From the NCBI RefSeq assembly GCF_020176955.2, contig NZ_JAIUCZ020000019.1:30033-94032 (forward strand): a stretch of DNA of 64,000 nucleotides. Reading direction: 5' to 3'. Origin of the DNA: Nocardia sp. alder85J (lineage in GTDB: Bacteria > Actinomycetota > Actinomycetes > Mycobacteriales > Mycobacteriaceae). Of this stretch, positions 43,630 to 52,987 are shown in pieces. How positions within the stretch are numbered: the first letter of the stretch is position 1; each line of letters opens with the position of its first letter. Below the pieces are notes generated by a model. That model had not been told where the DNA came from. It searched no databases and saw nothing but the letters and a program-made list of their open reading frames with translations. Made by a program: the position numbers and the translations under genes.

Positions 43630-44090
43630 GGGAAGGTTCAGTCGAGCGACTCCCCCACGTTCCAGGATGGCTCAGCGCCCGTGCGCACGCGAACCCCGAT
43701 GCTGTCGAAATGAACGGCATATGCCGTATCAATCCTGACACCGGGCCGGCTGCCCAACTTGCAGCCGGTGATTCGCCGGATATATGCGTGTCGGCATGCG
43801 CCACAGACATTTTCGGCGGCCCGAAAGATCCACACTCCCGTCCCCGAAGGTCGGGCTACACGAAAGTGCCTGCTCCACAGCCTTCCGACGGCCGGCGGCG
43901 GTTCGTCGGCAACAGTCGCCGAGCCCCATTGATCGTGGCCGTCGAACGATCGTCGACATGGCCATCGCGTCCAGGGTGGAGCCGGGTGGAGCGTATTTGT
44001 CGCGTCGGAAGGGCCGGTATCCCGCCCGGCGTGTGCGGTGGATGCGCGGGGGTTCGAGGAGCAGTTCGTGGGTGTCGTGACGTTGCGGTC
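43630..44090. other. No gene recognised
   Basis: About 460 bases upstream of the NB-ARC gene. Frames are open in several registers but none shows family resemblance or a ribosome site. It should hold the promoter of the NB-ARC gene, though I cannot point to its elements. Confidence 0.4.
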
Positions 44091-45708
44091 GTGAGCGTCG
44101 ATACTCGGGGCGTGGACATCGATGGTGCCGGTGGGGAACCCGGCAGGGGGGATCTCGTGGTCAACGCCGCCGGGGCGGTGATCGGCGGGATCGGTGACAA
44201 CAACACGCAGGTCAACCATTTTCACAGTGGCCCCCTACGGCCGATCGCGGACGTCGGCGCACCGGCGGGGGTGGATAACCTGCCGTTGCGGGCGGAGCGG
44301 TTCGTGGGCCGCGCCACGGAATTGGATCGCCTGGACACGATCACCACGAACCGCGCCACGGTGGTGGTGCATGCGGTGCACGGGCTCGGCGGGATCGGCA
44401 AGAGCGCCCTGGCCGTCGAGTGGGCCGCCACCCGGCCACACGGGTGTACCCCGATCCGGTGGATCACCGCCGCCGGCCCCGGCGAGGTCCAGCAGGGACT
44501 GGCCGGCCTCGCCACCGCCCTGGAACCGGAACTGGCGACGGTGCTGCCGGTGGAGCAACTCGCGGCGCGGGGAGTGCAGTGGCTGGCCACCCACACCGGA
44601 TGGCTGCTGATCCTCGACAACGTCGACGACCCCGCCGACATCGCCGAGATCCTCGCCCGCACCACCGATTCCGGCGGCCGGATCCTGATCACCAGCCGCC
44701 TCGCCACCGGATGGCGCCACGCCACCATCGTCTCCCTCGACATCCTCACCCCTGCCGAATCACTGGACCTACTGTCCGGGCTGCTCACCACCGGCGGGCC
44801 CCGTGACCTCGACGGCGCCACCGAGTTGTGCACCGAACTGGGGCACCTGCCCCTGGCCCTGGAACAGGCCGGCGCCTACCTCGCCCACAACCCCGCCACC
44901 ACCCCCCGCGACTACCTGCGCCTGCTCACCGGGTATCCCGCGGCCATGTACCGGCGAGCACCGCACCCTGGCCCGGATCTGGCGGGTCACCTTCGACCGG
45001 ATCACCGCCCGGGAACCCTTCGCGGTCGATCTGCTGCTCACCCTGGCCTGGTATGCCCCCGACACCATCCCTATGTCCTTGATCAACGAGCTGGCCGACC
45101 CACCGACGATCAACGCCGCGCTCGGGATCCTGGCCGCCTACACCATGATCACCATCGACCCCGGCAGCGCCGCGATCTCGATCCACCGGCTGGTCCAAGC
45201 CGTCGCCCGCACCCCCGACCCCACCGACACCCACCGCCGCCCCGACATGATCGACCAGGCCCGCGACCGCGCCACCACCACCCTCACCGCCGCCTTCCCC
45301 GCCACCTGGGACGATCCCGCGACCTGGCCGGTATGGCGCACCCTGGCACCCCACACCGAAGCCCTCGCCGACCACACCGAACCCGGCACCGGCACCACCG
45401 AGACCGCAGCCCTCCTCAACCGGATCGCGATGTTCCTCGACGACCAAGGCCTCCCCGGCCGCGCCATCCCCCTGCACGAACAAGCCCTCACCGACCGCGA
45501 ACGCATCCTCGGACCCGACCACCCCGACACCCTCGGATCCCGCAACAACCTCGCCAGCGCCCACCAAGACGCCGGGGACCTCACCCGCGCCATCGCCCTG
45601 TACGAACAGACCCTCACCGACTGCGTGCGGGTCCTCGGTGAGGCGCATCCGACGACGGTGGCGGTACGGGAGAACCTTGCCGCGGCGGTGGCTGCGCAGC
45701 GGGGGTGA
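44091..45708 (+). pseudogene. NB-ARC/TPR (NLR-like) protein, frameshifted
   Basis: The N-terminus has a glycine-rich motif (AVIGGIGDNNTQVNHFH) before an NB-ARC domain: RFVGRATELDRLD, Walker A GLGGIGKS, Walker B WLLILDNVDDPADI, ILITSRLATGW, GHLPLALEQAGAYL. Near 44950-44960 the frame is broken: AAMYRR in one frame continues as LARIWRVTFDRITAREPF in the next, where intact relatives read straight through. The rest gives the winged-helix region and two kinesin-light-chain-like TPRs (ILGPDHPDTLGSRNNLA, VLGEAHPTTVAVRENLA), far fewer than usual. Unless the shift is an assembly error, only a truncated sensor would be made. Confidence 0.75.
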
Positions 45709-47300
45709 TCCGACCGCCCTGGGAAGACGCGGGCATCGACGATTATCTCCCTGCCGCCACAACATTCGGTGGCGAGAACGAGACCGAACCGCTGGCCGCA
45801 GAGACCATGGGGCCCCTGCTGGTTTGGGCGATGCGCGTGGTCGACGACCTGGCCGTCGACGTGCTCGCCGCCTGGACCGAACGGCAGCGACTCACGACCA
45901 TAGCCCACTCGAGCGTCGCGACCGAGGCTGGAGCCGCTGCACTTCACGCCTATCTCGGCCCTCTCATCGCGACCGGTGCACCCCTGCCCGCCACCGTCTA
46001 CACGACCAGGATTGGGCTGGCCCGCAGCTACATCGGTGGCATCACCGCAGCCTCGAAGGACCAGATCGACAAGTTCTGCGCCCGCGAGGGGTTGGTGGCC
46101 GCGGTGGCGCAGCGCCCCGGGCCGTGCCCGTTCGATGTTCCGGTGACCGGCCGGATCGCCGGACGGCCGTGGAGGTCTTCGATCGACTTCAACGAAGCGC
46201 CAATCATGATGCGGCACTTGGCAACAGCGGCGTTCGTGGTCTGCGCCTACCTCACAGGCGCCCGTCCGGGCGAGATCCTGGGCATGCGGTCCGGGTGCTG
46301 CCCGGACCCGGCACCCGATGCCGACGGCAAGGTCGGCCGGCACCTGATCCGCAGCACCGCGTTCAAGAATGCCGTGGACGAGCACGGCAACCACGAGTCC
46401 GCCGGAGTGGAACGCGACACGCCTTGGGTCGCGATTCGTCCTGTCGTCAACGCTATCCGCGTGTTGGAGAGAATGGTCCCGGAGGGAGCGCTCCTGTTCG
46501 ACCACGACGTTCACGACATTATGTCGCGGCCAGGCACCGGGTCGCTCAACACAGCCACTCTCGGAAAGCGGATCGAAGCGTTCGTCGCTTGGGCCAATGC
46601 CGAAGCAGCGACTCATGGGCTGACCGGTGAGGTCATCCCACCCGACCCGAATGGCGCGATCGGAACCGCCAGACTCCGCAGAAGTTTGGGGTGGCATATC
46701 GCTCGTCGGCCGAACGGCCTTGTCGCGCTAGCCATCCAGTACGGGCATCTTCGCACGGCCGTGTCGGGCAATTACGCGGCTCGTAGTCGGGGCGGGATCG
46801 GGGACCTGATCGACATCGAGACCGCCCGCGCGGTCGCCGACACCGTCGCCGACCTCCATGACAGTCTGGGCACTGGTGGAGGGGTGTCCGGTCCGGCCGC
46901 CCGGCGAGCGATCACCGCCGCCGCGACCGCACCCCGCTTCGCCGGCACGGCCATCACCGCGACCACGGCACGGCGGCTGATCGCGAACGAGGACGCCATG
47001 ATCTACGACAACCCGCACGCACTGCTGCTCTGCCACTACAAGCGGGCCACCGCCCTCTGCCACCGCGACGGGGTCAAAGACACACCCAGCCTGGACCATT
47101 GCGTCCCTGGTTGCGGCAACGTTATCCGCACCGATCAGCACGCCATCCAGCTCCGGGCGCGCGCTACTATCATGGACATCCGGGCCGGCCGGGTTCCCGG
47201 CCCGCTCGGCGACCGGCTACGCGCCAACGCCGACAAGCTTCGAGGCTACGCCGACACCCATGACCGCACCCGCATCACCTCGACCGAGGACGCTCGATGA
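45705..47300 (+). CDS. Tyrosine recombinase/integrase, N-terminally truncated
   Basis: 531 codons from a GTG overlapping the previous stop (GTGA). The catalytic domain keeps TGARPGEIL (Arg187), TARLRRSLGWH (Arg323 to Arg326 and His331), QYGH (His348) and Tyr357 in SGNYAAR. A C-terminal Cys/His cluster (LCHYKRATALCH, CVPGCGN) may bind zinc. The frame begins at PPWEDAGIDDYLPAATTFGG, which looks like the middle of longer actinobacterial integrases, so the N-terminal core-DNA-binding part was probably lost when the gene became joined to the NB-ARC remnant. It ends 4 bases into the next gene, as in Tn554-type recombinase operons. Confidence 0.8.
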   Translation: MIRPPWEDAGIDDYLPAATTFGGENETEPLAAETMGPLLVWAMRVVDDLAVDVLAAWTERQRLTTIAHSSVATEAGAAALHAYLGPLIATGAPLPATVYTTRIGLARSYIGGITAASKDQIDKFCAREGLVAAVAQRPGPCPFDVPVTGRIAGRPWRSSIDFNEAPIMMRHLATAAFVVCAYLTGARPGEILGMRSGCCPDPAPDADGKVGRHLIRSTAFKNAVDEHGNHESAGVERDTPWVAIRPVVNAIRVLERMVPEGALLFDHDVHDIMSRPGTGSLNTATLGKRIEAFVAWANAEAATHGLTGEVIPPDPNGAIGTARLRRSLGWHIARRPNGLVALAIQYGHLRTAVSGNYAARSRGGIGDLIDIETARAVADTVADLHDSLGTGGGVSGPAARRAITAAATAPRFAGTAITATTARRLIANEDAMIYDNPHALLLCHYKRATALCHRDGVKDTPSLDHCVPGCGNVIRTDQHAIQLRARATIMDIRAGRVPGPLGDRLRANADKLRGYADTHDRTRITSTEDAR

Positions 47301-47712
47301 AAACCGATGAGCGCGACCGGATCCGCGCCGCGATGGACCGCATCTTGTCCGGCGCCGCCGACCGATCCAACGGCGCGCTCACGATCGTCGCCCTTGCGCT
47401 GAAAGCTGATGTCCCCAGAAATGCCCTGACACAACGGCATACGGACTTGAAGAATGAGTTCTATGCGCGGGTGGCCGAACGAGGGGCACCATCAGAGGTC
47501 GAGACCCAGCTGCGGGCCACCATCGCCGCACTGAAGAAAACGATCGCGAACAAGAACACTGAACTCTCTCAATTCCGGGTCGACGTCCCCGCCCTTGTCC
47601 GGGCCGTGAATCAACTCGCCCTGGAAACCAGGCGTTGCGGGAAGCGCTGGCAAACCCCAATGTCCGGGTCATCCCGATTCGGCGACGGCTGCCCCACCAG
47701 ACCGAGGATTGA
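47297..47712 (+). pseudogene. DUF6262/TnpC-like recombinase accessory protein, frameshifted
   Basis: Starts ATG 47297 overlapping the integrase stop (ATGA). TDERDRIRAAMDRILSG, GALTIVALALKADVPRNALT (HTH-like) and a coiled-coil stretch follow. At 47625-47627 three A's stand where four would keep the frame; adding one restores ENQALREALANPNVRVIPI and a stop at 47712, the expected family end. As given, the reading instead runs on to 47935 with unrelated sequence. Either a real inactivating deletion or a homopolymer error. Confidence 0.72.
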
Positions 47713-47842
47713 CCGCACCCGGCGGGCGACCGATGTGCGGCTACTTACAGCTCACTATGGCCCAATGCGGTCAGAGATGCTTACGGCAGGTGCCCGCTGG
47801 ACTGATCGCGGCTGTCGTGGAGGCCCGGCATACGCTGGAACC

Positions 47843-47935
47843 ATGGTGCTCGCGTCGGTGGATGATCGCACTCTTTCTTCAAGTCATCATGACCTGGATA
47901 ATCTGCCTGGTGCCAGCGATGAGCGGGAGAATTAA
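47843..47935 (+). CDS. 30-residue ORF coupled to the unknown gene
   Basis: Starts MVLASVDDRTLSSSHHDL and ends PGASDEREN, acidic and Ser/His-rich. Its TAA is followed directly by the ATG of the next gene (TAAATG), so ribosomes finishing it could restart there. A ribosome site for itself is not obvious (GGAGG lies about 20 bases upstream). It may be a leader peptide, a small partner protein or chance. Confidence 0.4.
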   Translation: MVLASVDDRTLSSSHHDLDNLPGASDEREN

Positions 47936-49102
47936 ATGTATTTAGGTGTAGGTAATGTTGGCGACTTGGTCAAATGGTTCAACTCTGGAGCCTGTAGGGA
48001 GAGGATCTTGTGTCTATTCGTCCCGGCGAGGCCGGAGGACGAAAAATTACTTGGACAGCTATTTGACACAAGGAGTAGCTTAAGCGTCGAGCTCGGAGGG
48101 GATATCGCTCTATGTCTCTTTTCAGTCAGTGCGACGACCGTAGCCGATCTCAAGGCCGAAGATCCTGCTTACTCGATCTATCGGTTTGTTCCGGGCCTGA
48201 TCTCGTTACGTATTAAGCGTCGCGGGCGGGCGCTAGATCACTGGACAAGCGTAGATGCCGCGCACGTACCTCCGACGATTCGTGAAGAAGTGCTTCGCCG
48301 TGCGCACGGGGCCGGTCGAGAGATTGCAGACTATTTTGGTCTTGATCCTAATGATCTTCCCTGCCTCATATTTGTAGCGCCAGGGGAATCGAGACCTTTT
48401 CTAGTGCGAACTCGAAACAGTGCAGACGTAGCCGACCTTCGGGCCCTCTTTGCTGACATATCGAATATTGTGGCCGAGTTGAATAGGTCGGAACTTCTGC
48501 GCATGCCTATACGAATCGCAGAGAAAGAGCGGCTCGTCGCGAACTGTGCAAGTCTCGCGAAGAGGCTGGATGAGTTGGATCGAGAGGCTGGACGGATGCT
48601 GGAGACAGCCGCCAATTCAACTTCACAGTACGGCCTTCGTGCTCCGATCTTAGCGATCGGATCCAGTAGATCTCATCATCTGTTCAGATATCTCGGACTG
48701 CCGCAGAAAGATAAGCGTCCAATGACAATCTCGCTAGAGATCGTCGAAGCCTCTAGGCTAGCAATACTAGACCCTCCAGTTCATGCGGCACTGCGCTCGG
48801 CGCAGAATGCGGGACGCGCCCGCCGCAAGGTTGAAATTCAGCTTGAGGAAACTCAAAGAATAGTTCAGAAAATGAGTGACTCCATAAATTCTGAAACGCT
48901 CAAGTCGCGTCTCCAGACTATTGAAGATCTCATCGACCAGACCTGCAATAAGCATGAGAGGAAGATTCGGCGAGGTCAAGCTCTCATGGGTATCAAAAGA
49001 TTCATATTGCTGATTACGGGAGCTGCGAAGGCAGCGGAAAATGTAACTATTTCTCTTGCTTCAACGGCTGACAAGATCGTGAAGGACCTCGGTTCGGATT
49101 AG
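47936..49102 (+). CDS. Unknown AT-richer protein with coiled coil (candidate horizontally acquired)
   Basis: 388 residues, clearly coding (GGGAG five bases before ATG) but with A/T-ending codons such as ATA, AGT and CTT, unlike every neighbour. No family is recognised. The N-terminal 120 residues look like an alpha/beta domain (ILCLFVPARPEDEKLLGQLF, DIALCLFSVSATTVADL). The middle has CLIFVAPGESRPFLVRTR, and a long helical part (about 180-225 and 290-345) is probably coiled coil. The C-terminus ends in a mildly hydrophobic helix (MGIKRFILLITGAAKAAENV) that might touch a membrane. Its place between recombinase and transposon remnants and its composition suggest an acquired cargo gene, perhaps defence; that is inference. 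Confidence 0.75.
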   Translation: MYLGVGNVGDLVKWFNSGACRERILCLFVPARPEDEKLLGQLFDTRSSLSVELGGDIALCLFSVSATTVADLKAEDPAYSIYRFVPGLISLRIKRRGRALDHWTSVDAAHVPPTIREEVLRRAHGAGREIADYFGLDPNDLPCLIFVAPGESRPFLVRTRNSADVADLRALFADISNIVAELNRSELLRMPIRIAEKERLVANCASLAKRLDELDREAGRMLETAANSTSQYGLRAPILAIGSSRSHHLFRYLGLPQKDKRPMTISLEIVEASRLAILDPPVHAALRSAQNAGRARRKVEIQLEETQRIVQKMSDSINSETLKSRLQTIEDLIDQTCNKHERKIRRGQALMGIKRFILLITGAAKAAENVTISLASTADKIVKDLGSD

Positions 49103-49493
49103 GATTTGATGCCGGAGTAGGAGCCTCTACCGGGCTCGTTGGCGAAGTCGTCACCGACAGTCAACCGTAAATCGCAGGACGCCGCATTTCGAGCCACCCA
49201 ACGGCCCCCCGAAACTCGACGCCAAGTTATCAGGACTATGTTGTCGTCCCAGGTTGCCCGCGCGAAGCGAGGTCATGCTCACCCTGCGCGAACTTACATT
49301 GAATCAAGTACCGTTACTGCTGCTTATTGGCCCTGCGGCTCTGCCGAGAACCGTCGCAACGATCAGGTCCTCGCACCGGATCTGGGACGTGTTCTCTCAG
49401 CGGATCGCTCTGCTGTCGGAGGTTCCTCCGGCCACCGACTTGATTGCCCGACGACGGTGGTAAACGACAAGCCGGGAACCTGGCTTCAAGATC
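49103..49493. other. Scrambled interval without a supportable gene
   Basis: About 390 bases of intermediate GC. A 69-codon frame (49254-49463, containing MLTLRELTLNQVPLLLLIG) is the best candidate, but it has no ribosome site or known family. Confidence 0.35.
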
Positions 49494-49622
49494 TCAACAC
49501 GCCGACTTGACAGGGAACAGCATCGCGCCAAACACCTGCTCCTCCGGCCGCAACAGCGCGACGCCGTCGACCAGATGCAGCCGCGCCGCGCCCGGCGCTC
49601 CACCACCGATCGAACCCACCAC
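49494..49622 (-). pseudogene. Integrase N-terminal remnant
   Basis: From GTG 49622 (GGAGGG upstream) the frame reads ARLHLVDGVALLRPEEQVFG, then AML, after which it dissolves and stops. LxPEEQVFxAML is the start of the N-terminal SAM-like domain of many actinobacterial tyrosine recombinases. Only about 40 codons remain, but its start signals and operator-like palindromes are intact. Confidence 0.6.
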
Positions 49623-49637
49623 ACCACCCTCCGTTAG

Positions 49638-49672
49638 TCGCATCAGATGCGAGAGAATCGCATCGTATGCGA
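49638..49672. repeat. Two tandem palindromes upstream of the integrase remnant
   Basis: TCGCATCAGATGCGA (49638-49652) and TCGCATCGTATGCGA (49658-49672) are the same palindrome TCGCAT-N3-ATGCGA, 20 bases apart centre to centre, 16 bases upstream of the integrase GTG. They look like operators for a dimeric regulator binding two sites on roughly the same DNA face. Confidence 0.75.
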
Positions 49673-49926
49673 GTCGCGCGGAGAAACGCAGGTCAACGCG
49701 CCGCATCGGCATGCCGCGACCCGCCGCCGATGCCATGCCGACTACGATCGTGGCTCAACGGCACGCTGGGTTCCTTTGGGGGTCCCGGTAGTAATCGTGC
49801 GAAAAACAACGACAATGGCTTGACCAGCGGTGATGCCGGGCTTCCGGTTCGGGCTGCGGGGCAACGGGATTGGTGCTTGGCTTGGCTGCCGATGAGGTTG
49901 GTCGGCGCGGGTGGAGGTCGGGGTTC

Positions 49927-50380
49927 GTGGCGATACAGGTGTTCGCGGACGAGGAGTTGGCGCGTCTGCGGGAGTTTCCGCAGATCAGCCGCGAGGAGTT
50001 GTTCCGGTTCTTCACGCTCGCCCCGTCCGATATCGCGTTCCTGACGCCCGGCCGAGGCCGGGGCCCGGGGGAACGGCTCGGTATGGCTGTGGCGTTGTGT
50101 ACGTTGCCGTGGTTGGGGTTCGTGCCGGACAGGATCGCTGACGCGCCGCCGGTGGCGGTGGCCCGGTTGGCCGACAAGCTGGAAGTTGATGCGTCGCTGA
50201 TCCGTTCGTACGGCAAGCGGGCACAAACCCGCACCGAGCATCTACGCCTGGTCGCACAGTTCCTGGGCTGGCGGCCCCCGGGGCCGATGGAGCTGAAGGA
50301 ACTCGACGAGTTCCTGTTGGCGCGGTCGCTGGAGCATGATTCCCCGACGCTGTTGTTCCAGTTGGCGTGCGAGTTTCGTG
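49927..50380 (+). pseudogene. Tn3-family transposase, N-terminal fragment
   Basis: About 151 codons of the DUF4158 domain of Tn3-type TnpA: FADEELARLREFPQISREEL, FFTLAPSDIAFL, RLGMAVALCTLPWLGFVPD, RAQTRTEHLRLVAQFLGWRP, LDEFLLARSLEHDSPTLLFQ. Full TnpA is close to 1000 residues; the rest, with the DDE catalytic triad, is absent. Homology ends about 30 bases before the group II intron, where another gene fragment starts. Confidence 0.85.
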
Positions 50381-50410
50381 CGCCACGAGGCGCCGCTGTC
50401 CATATTGGAG
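50381..50410 (+). pseudogene. 5' exon fragment of an unknown gene split by the intron
   Basis: Ten codons, RHEAPLSILE, directly before the intron. Joined to the sequence after it they continue as LLAALRQDLPAHREHD, suggesting that the intron entered a gene of this reading frame. Confidence 0.45.
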
Positions 50411-50985
50411 GTGTGATGACTCCGAAGTGATTGTGTCGCAGCACGATTGCTGTAGTTGGGGGCAGCCTGAGCCGGGAGACGCCGGGGAGGGTGGGAGCAG
50501 CCCCGACAAAGCCGGGACGTGCCAGCACTGCCGGATGGTGCGGGTCTGGTGAGCGTGGGACAAAGGTGGACGCGAGGAACCGGTGTCATAAAGCTCCTCA
50601 AGCGGGCCGTCAGCTCGAACTCGGTGGATCTGGGCTGACTTGCGGCGCGTATCCGATCCCTCATGACGGATCGGAGAACTCCCCCGAGGACTGGTATGTC
50701 CAACGGGGAGGTCACGGTGAAGGGCTGCGGCGTAGCCGTGACGAGGCCGCTGGGGCAAAGCCGGCCACCTCCTGTCCCGAATGGATAGCGGTGAACGTGG
50801 GGACCACCCCGTCTCGCCCACTGTGGCTCGTAGCCAACGGTTTTCGGTGGGCAGGCCCGTCGTCGGCTGATGGGGCGTGGGTGGGGCGGAGGGGTCGTAG
50901 TACTCCGAGCCGGGGAAAGCCCGGTGCATGGGGAAGGGCCCCAGTGGATGTCGACAGCGAGGAACTGTAATGGACGGAGTCATCT

Positions 50986-52470
50986 GTGAATGCGGATGAG
51001 TTGTGGCCGGACTTCGATGAAGCTTGGCTGCGGGTACGGCGGATGCAGGCCAAACTGTACTTGTGGGCGACCCGGGATACGGGTCGAGTGTTCGACGATC
51101 TGCACAATCTGGTGTGTGATCCGGCGTTTCTGGTGTGCGCCTGGCAACGGGTGCACGGCAACACCGGCGGGCGGACCGCCGGGGTCGACGGGGTGGCTCC
51201 CCGGTCGATCCCGAAGGAATCGACCGCGCTGTTGTCACGGGTACGAATCGAGTTACGGGACAGGACGTTTCGACCGGACCGAGTCCGGGAGAAGCTGATC
51301 CCGAAGCCGGGAAACCCGACGAAGAAACGCCGGTTGGGGATACCGACGACAGTGGACCGGATAGTGCAGGCCGCACTGAAATTGGTGCTCGAGCCGATTT
51401 TCGAGGCCGGATTCCAATCCAGTTCCTATGGATTCCGGCCGCGAAGGCGTGCTCAGGATGCGATCGCCGAGATTCACCTCTTCGGTTCCCAGGGTTATCA
51501 CTGGGTGCTGGAGGCGGATATCGAGGCGTGTTTCGACCGAATCGACCATTCGGCTCTCATGAAGCGAGTCCGTGGCCGGATCGACGACAAACGTGTCTTG
51601 GCCCTGATAAAGTCCTTCCTCAAGGCCGGGGTCCTCGGCGAGGACGGGTTGAATCGGGATACCCGCACGGGAACTCCGCAGGGCGGAATTCTTTCGCCGC
51701 TTTTGGCGAATATCGCCCTGTCGGTGCTGGACGACCACTATCAACGAAAGTGGGATGCCCACGGGGAGGGTGGAAGAGACCCGAACCGTCGACGGAAATA
51801 CCTGCACCGTACTGGAAAAGCGACGTATCGGCTCGTCCGTTTCGCGGACGATTTCGTGGTCCTGGTCCACGGCGGGCAACATCACGCCGAGCAGGCCAGG
51901 ACCGAGGTCGCTGAGGTTCTGCGGCCGATGGGGTTGACCCTGTCGCCGGAGAAAACTCGCGTGGTGCACATCGATAGCGGATTCGACTTCCTCGGCTGGC
52001 GCATCCAGCGCCGGGCCAAGCAGGGCACGAACCGCAGAAAGAAAGTGATCTACACCTACCCGTCGAAGAAATCGCTGCACTCGATTATCGGGAAGGTGAG
52101 GGTCATCACATGCAGATCGACAACCAACAAATCGCTCGAGGAATTGCTCAAATACCTGAACCTCGTGGTCCGGGGTTGGTGTATGTATTTCCGGCACGGT
52201 GTCTCATCGGCTACCTTCCCCTATCTCCGTCGCTACATGTGGCGGGAAGTGGGACATTGGATGAAGATGAAACACCGGCTTACGAGCTGGCCGAATCTGA
52301 GACGCCGATATTCCGATCCTCGGTACCCGGCGTACTGGCCAGCAGAGAATGGGACCGTGCTCTATGACCCCGCGGAAATAGTTGTCGAGCGATATCGATG
52401 GCGGGGTTACACGATCCCGACACCGTGGAGCGCTCGGGCGGAACAACTCGAAGCACTCGCACAGGCATGA
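50986..52470 (+). CDS. ltrA: Group II intron-encoded reverse transcriptase/maturase
   Basis: 494 residues. RT motifs run from NTGGRTAGVDGVAPRSIPKE and KPGNPTKKRRLGIPTTVDRI through YGFRPRRRAQDAI, VLEADIEACFDRIDH and RTGTPQGGILSPLLANIALS to the active site RFADDFVVLV (FADD at about 286-289 instead of the common YADD). LTLSPEKTRVVHI and FDFLGWRIQRR follow, then the maturase/GIIM domain (LEELLKYLNLVVRGWCMYFR). No HNH endonuclease is seen. Length and motifs appear intact, so the intron may still be mobile. The start is GTG at 50986, after GGAG. Confidence 0.95.
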   Translation: MNADELWPDFDEAWLRVRRMQAKLYLWATRDTGRVFDDLHNLVCDPAFLVCAWQRVHGNTGGRTAGVDGVAPRSIPKESTALLSRVRIELRDRTFRPDRVREKLIPKPGNPTKKRRLGIPTTVDRIVQAALKLVLEPIFEAGFQSSSYGFRPRRRAQDAIAEIHLFGSQGYHWVLEADIEACFDRIDHSALMKRVRGRIDDKRVLALIKSFLKAGVLGEDGLNRDTRTGTPQGGILSPLLANIALSVLDDHYQRKWDAHGEGGRDPNRRRKYLHRTGKATYRLVRFADDFVVLVHGGQHHAEQARTEVAEVLRPMGLTLSPEKTRVVHIDSGFDFLGWRIQRRAKQGTNRRKKVIYTYPSKKSLHSIIGKVRVITCRSTTNKSLEELLKYLNLVVRGWCMYFRHGVSSATFPYLRRYMWREVGHWMKMKHRLTSWPNLRRRYSDPRYPAYWPAENGTVLYDPAEIVVERYRWRGYTIPTPWSARAEQLEALAQA

Positions 52471-52481
52471 CATTCCATGGA

Positions 52482-52515
52482 GAGCCCGTTGCGTCGAGAG
52501 GCGCACGGCGGGTTC
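52482..52515 (+). ncRNA. Group II intron domain V
   Basis: A 34-base hairpin beginning GAGCCCGTTGCG, with GAGA loop and ending CACGGCGGGTTC. This is the highly conserved catalytic core of group II introns. Confidence 0.9.
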
Positions 52516-52579
52516 GGCGGGCGGCCACGGGAAACGGACCCGCGGGTAACCCGGGCACTGCGCCCGTGGCCGACCCCAA

Positions 52580-52783
52580 CTGCTCGCCGCACTACGTCAG
52601 GACCTGCCCGCACACCGCGAACACGACGCCAATCAACTCGCACAACACATCGAAGCGTTCGACCGACTGGTCGCCGACGTCCAGGAAGGCCGGGTCCGGC
52701 TGCCCGAACGCGCAACCGACATCTATCCGCCGAAGACATTCACCCCGGATACCGGTGGCCAGAGTCGTGAGAAATGCAGATGA
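52580..52783 (+). pseudogene. 3' exon fragment of the intron-split gene
   Basis: About 67 codons reading LLAALRQDLPAHREHDANQL, AEAFDRLVADV-type helix, GRVRLPERATDIYPPKTFTP, ending at TGA 52783. The helical, charged sequence with a proline-rich end is clearly coding in composition, but I do not recognise the family. Confidence 0.45.
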
Positions 52784-52983
52784 CTTTATCTGATCCTTTG
52801 TGTCACAGGGCTTTTTGCGGCGCCGACAGTCTATTGCCAGAGTACATGTGCCAGGTGTACTTGATGGATCTGACACCCGCACGGGCACGGCAGCTCCGGC
52901 GTATCCACCGGTTCCATCCTCCGGACGAATGTATCGTCCACCTCCAAACAGCGACAATGCTGCTGACAGACGAAAGCGGTTGA
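52774..52983 (+). CDS. Small hypothetical protein
   Basis: 69 codons (MQMTLSDPLCHRAFCGADSL) with Cys/His residues in the first half and ARARQLRRIHRFHPPDECIV in the second. It has lower GC than the host average and lies between the intron and the biosynthetic locus. The next small ORF starts 5 bases after its stop. No family recognised; it may be an element accessory gene. Confidence 0.4.
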   Translation: MQMTLSDPLCHRAFCGADSLLPEYMCQVYLMDLTPARARQLRRIHRFHPPDECIVHLQTATMLLTDESG

Positions 52984-52987
52984 ACCG

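Larger units (their letters stand above)
50411..52580 (+). mobile_element. Group II intron
   Basis: About 2.17 kb. The 5' end GTGTG fits the GUGYG consensus. Structured RNA precedes the maturase gene, and domain V is clear at 52482-52515, followed by a domain VI-like hairpin (GGCCACGGG / CCCGTGGCC) and the 3' end at 52579 or 52580 (AC at 52580; ending at 52579 would keep the exon frame). It splices as a ribozyme and moves by retrohoming with its encoded protein. Confidence 0.88.

Noticed and set aside
43638..44225. 195-codon minus-strand frame opposite the NB-ARC start
   Set aside because: Codon pattern and composition fit a shadow; the plus-strand NB-ARC domain explains the right half.
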